Shown here one piece after another: positions 63,140 to 64,000 of a stretch of 64,000 nt of DNA. A program made the translations under genes and the position numbers. Source of the stretch: an uncultured Clostridia bacterium (GTDB lineage: Bacteria; Bacillota; Clostridia; Christensenellales; UBA1242); contig CAKVGK010000002.1 in NCBI GenBank assembly GCA_934747385.1, positions 248,001-312,000 of the forward strand, given 5' to 3'. The notes under the pieces were generated by a model that had not been told where the DNA came from, ran no database searches, and saw only the letters and a program-made list of their open reading frames with translations. Every line of letters begins with the position of its first letter. Positions within the stretch are counted from its first letter, which is position 1.

Positions 63140-63934
63140 TTAGCATTTTGTGTAAACTTTCAAGCGATTGGAAAAAATGTTGCTTAAAAAACTTACTGCC
63201 TCGTACTCTTGGTTTGTATTCAAATATACGTCAATGTAATTTGGACAAGAATTTAACACGTTTGTGATAAAGTCAACAGAGTCGTCACATTCGGCAATCT
63301 TTTTTATTTTTGCGTTTTTGTTTTTCATGTTGTAAATACAATAATGGTCGTCCTTTATAACCACTTTGATTTTGTAAACCAAATTGTCCATGGTGTTGAT
63401 TAAAAACCTAATAACGTCCAAAAACGTGCCAGAATTGAAAAGCATAATGTTGTCGCTGCTGAGTTCGGCAAGATTGTCCCAATGCTTTTTAAGCGGACTT
63501 AAGCGAAAAGACAAAAAAGAATCTAAATGCAGCGTGTCGCTTACGGAAACCATTTCGCCTGTTGAGTTTAAAAAATTTTGATTAAAATTCAAAATGTTCT
63601 TTAGCGCTTGCTCGTCAGTGGTTTTGTCAAAAAGTGCAAGCACTTTTATGTAAGCACTGAAAGTTAATTTGTCACAAAGCGGATTTTTTATTTTTTGTGT
63701 TAGATAATCAACCTTGTAAACAGTTTCAATATATTCAACAATAATATCTCTTAAAATTTCCTCACAGGGAGAAACAAAAGTCTCATCACACGCAAAAAGA
63801 AGATATGAAAAATTATTGTCGTCATAGCAAGTTAATATAGTTTTGCAAAAATCTATTTTCGCTTTAACATTCGCATATAAAAACTCAATTATTCCCTTAT
63901 TTTTCAGTTGAGTGGCCAATGCTATCTCTCGCAT
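63140..63934 (-). CDS. ytxC: YtxC-like sporulation protein
   Basis: Putative sporulation protein of unknown role, 264 residues from the ATG at 63934, which follows GAGGT; an in-frame ATG at 63979 lacks such a site. LHLDSFLSFRLSPLKKHW matches the YtxC pattern (DGFxxFRL), and CPNYIDVYLN near the C-terminus corresponds to the family's end. Position directly before thrS and infC-rpmI-rplT is the usual place of ytxC in Clostridia. Overall similarity is modest. Confidence 0.72.
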   Translation of the reverse strand: MREIALATQLKNKGIIEFLYANVKAKIDFCKTILTCYDDNNFSYLLFACDETFVSPCEEILRDIIVEYIETVYKVDYLTQKIKNPLCDKLTFSAYIKVLALFDKTTDEQALKNILNFNQNFLNSTGEMVSVSDTLHLDSFLSFRLSPLKKHWDNLAELSSDNIMLFNSGTFLDVIRFLINTMDNLVYKIKVVIKDDHYCIYNMKNKNAKIKKIAECDDSVDFITNVLNSCPNYIDVYLNTNQEYEAVSFLSNIFSNRLKVYTKC

Positions 63935-64000
63935 ATTTACCTCTATACTATCATATGCACAATGTTTAAATTTACTCATAAAAAAAATGTAATTAAATGC

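Overview
The window is a chromosomal segment of a low-GC, endospore-forming Gram-positive bacterium, most likely an uncultured member of the Clostridia. This rests on T-box leaders in front of serS and thrS, a Gram-positive type SOS box at lexA, the spoIIAA-spoIIAB-sigF and spoVAC-spoVAD-spoVAE sporulation clusters, YunB, GerW and YtxC, RNase Y, and strongly A/T-rich intergenic DNA. I see no phage, plasmid or CRISPR content; this is core chromosome with accessory repeats in the gaps.

Layout. 0-5.5 kb (+): end of mutS, mutL, miaA and a PLP enzyme (mismatch repair and tRNA modification). 5.5-6.3 kb: a 755-bp convergent gap with a perfect 16-bp-arm palindrome resembling a Xer/dif site. 6.3-7.9 kb (-): serS with its T-box. 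8.0-13.9 kb (+): a tyrosine recombinase, lexA, and a PadR/ABC exporter unit. From 13.9 kb on almost everything is on the minus strand: rnhA, tRNA-Trp, rny, thiI with a cysteine desulfurase, the sporulation block (19-25 kb), six tRNAs (26.4-27.1 kb), RluA, an endonuclease IV-like protein, a phospholipase-D-like protein, two TrmH methyltransferases (+), then S1/plsC/HI0933/rluB/dacF/gerW/DUF2953/scpBA/site-2-protease-like, recJ, secFD, yajC, tgt, queA, ruvBAC, yebC, a nucleotidyltransferase, infC-rpmI-rplT, thrS and ytxC.

How the parts fit. Most genes are housekeeping: translation (serS, thrS, infC, rpmI, rplT, tRNAs), tRNA/rRNA modification (miaA, thiI, tgt, queA, RluA, RluB, three TrmH-like proteins), repair and recombination (mutSL, recJ, ruvABC, lexA, nfo), secretion (secDF, yajC) and segregation (scpAB, the Xer-like recombinase). 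The + block on the left facing the - block on the right, with a Xer gene and a dif-like palindrome between, would suit a replication-terminus region; this is inference.

Points most worth a second look: (1) seven genes have a sigma-A-like promoter whose -10 box ends 6-8 nt before the ATG and have no Shine-Dalgarno, suggesting leaderless mRNAs; (2) the thrS leader carries, after its T-box, tandem repeats whose last copy can pair with the Shine-Dalgarno and start codon; (3) the dif-like palindrome; (4) a site-2 protease and a cardiolipin-synthase-like protein that keep their folds but have lost catalytic residues, both with His-to-Arg changes; (5) a PadR regulator fused to four membrane helices. 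Start codons were chosen by ribosome-binding site, so several genes are given shorter than the longest open frame.
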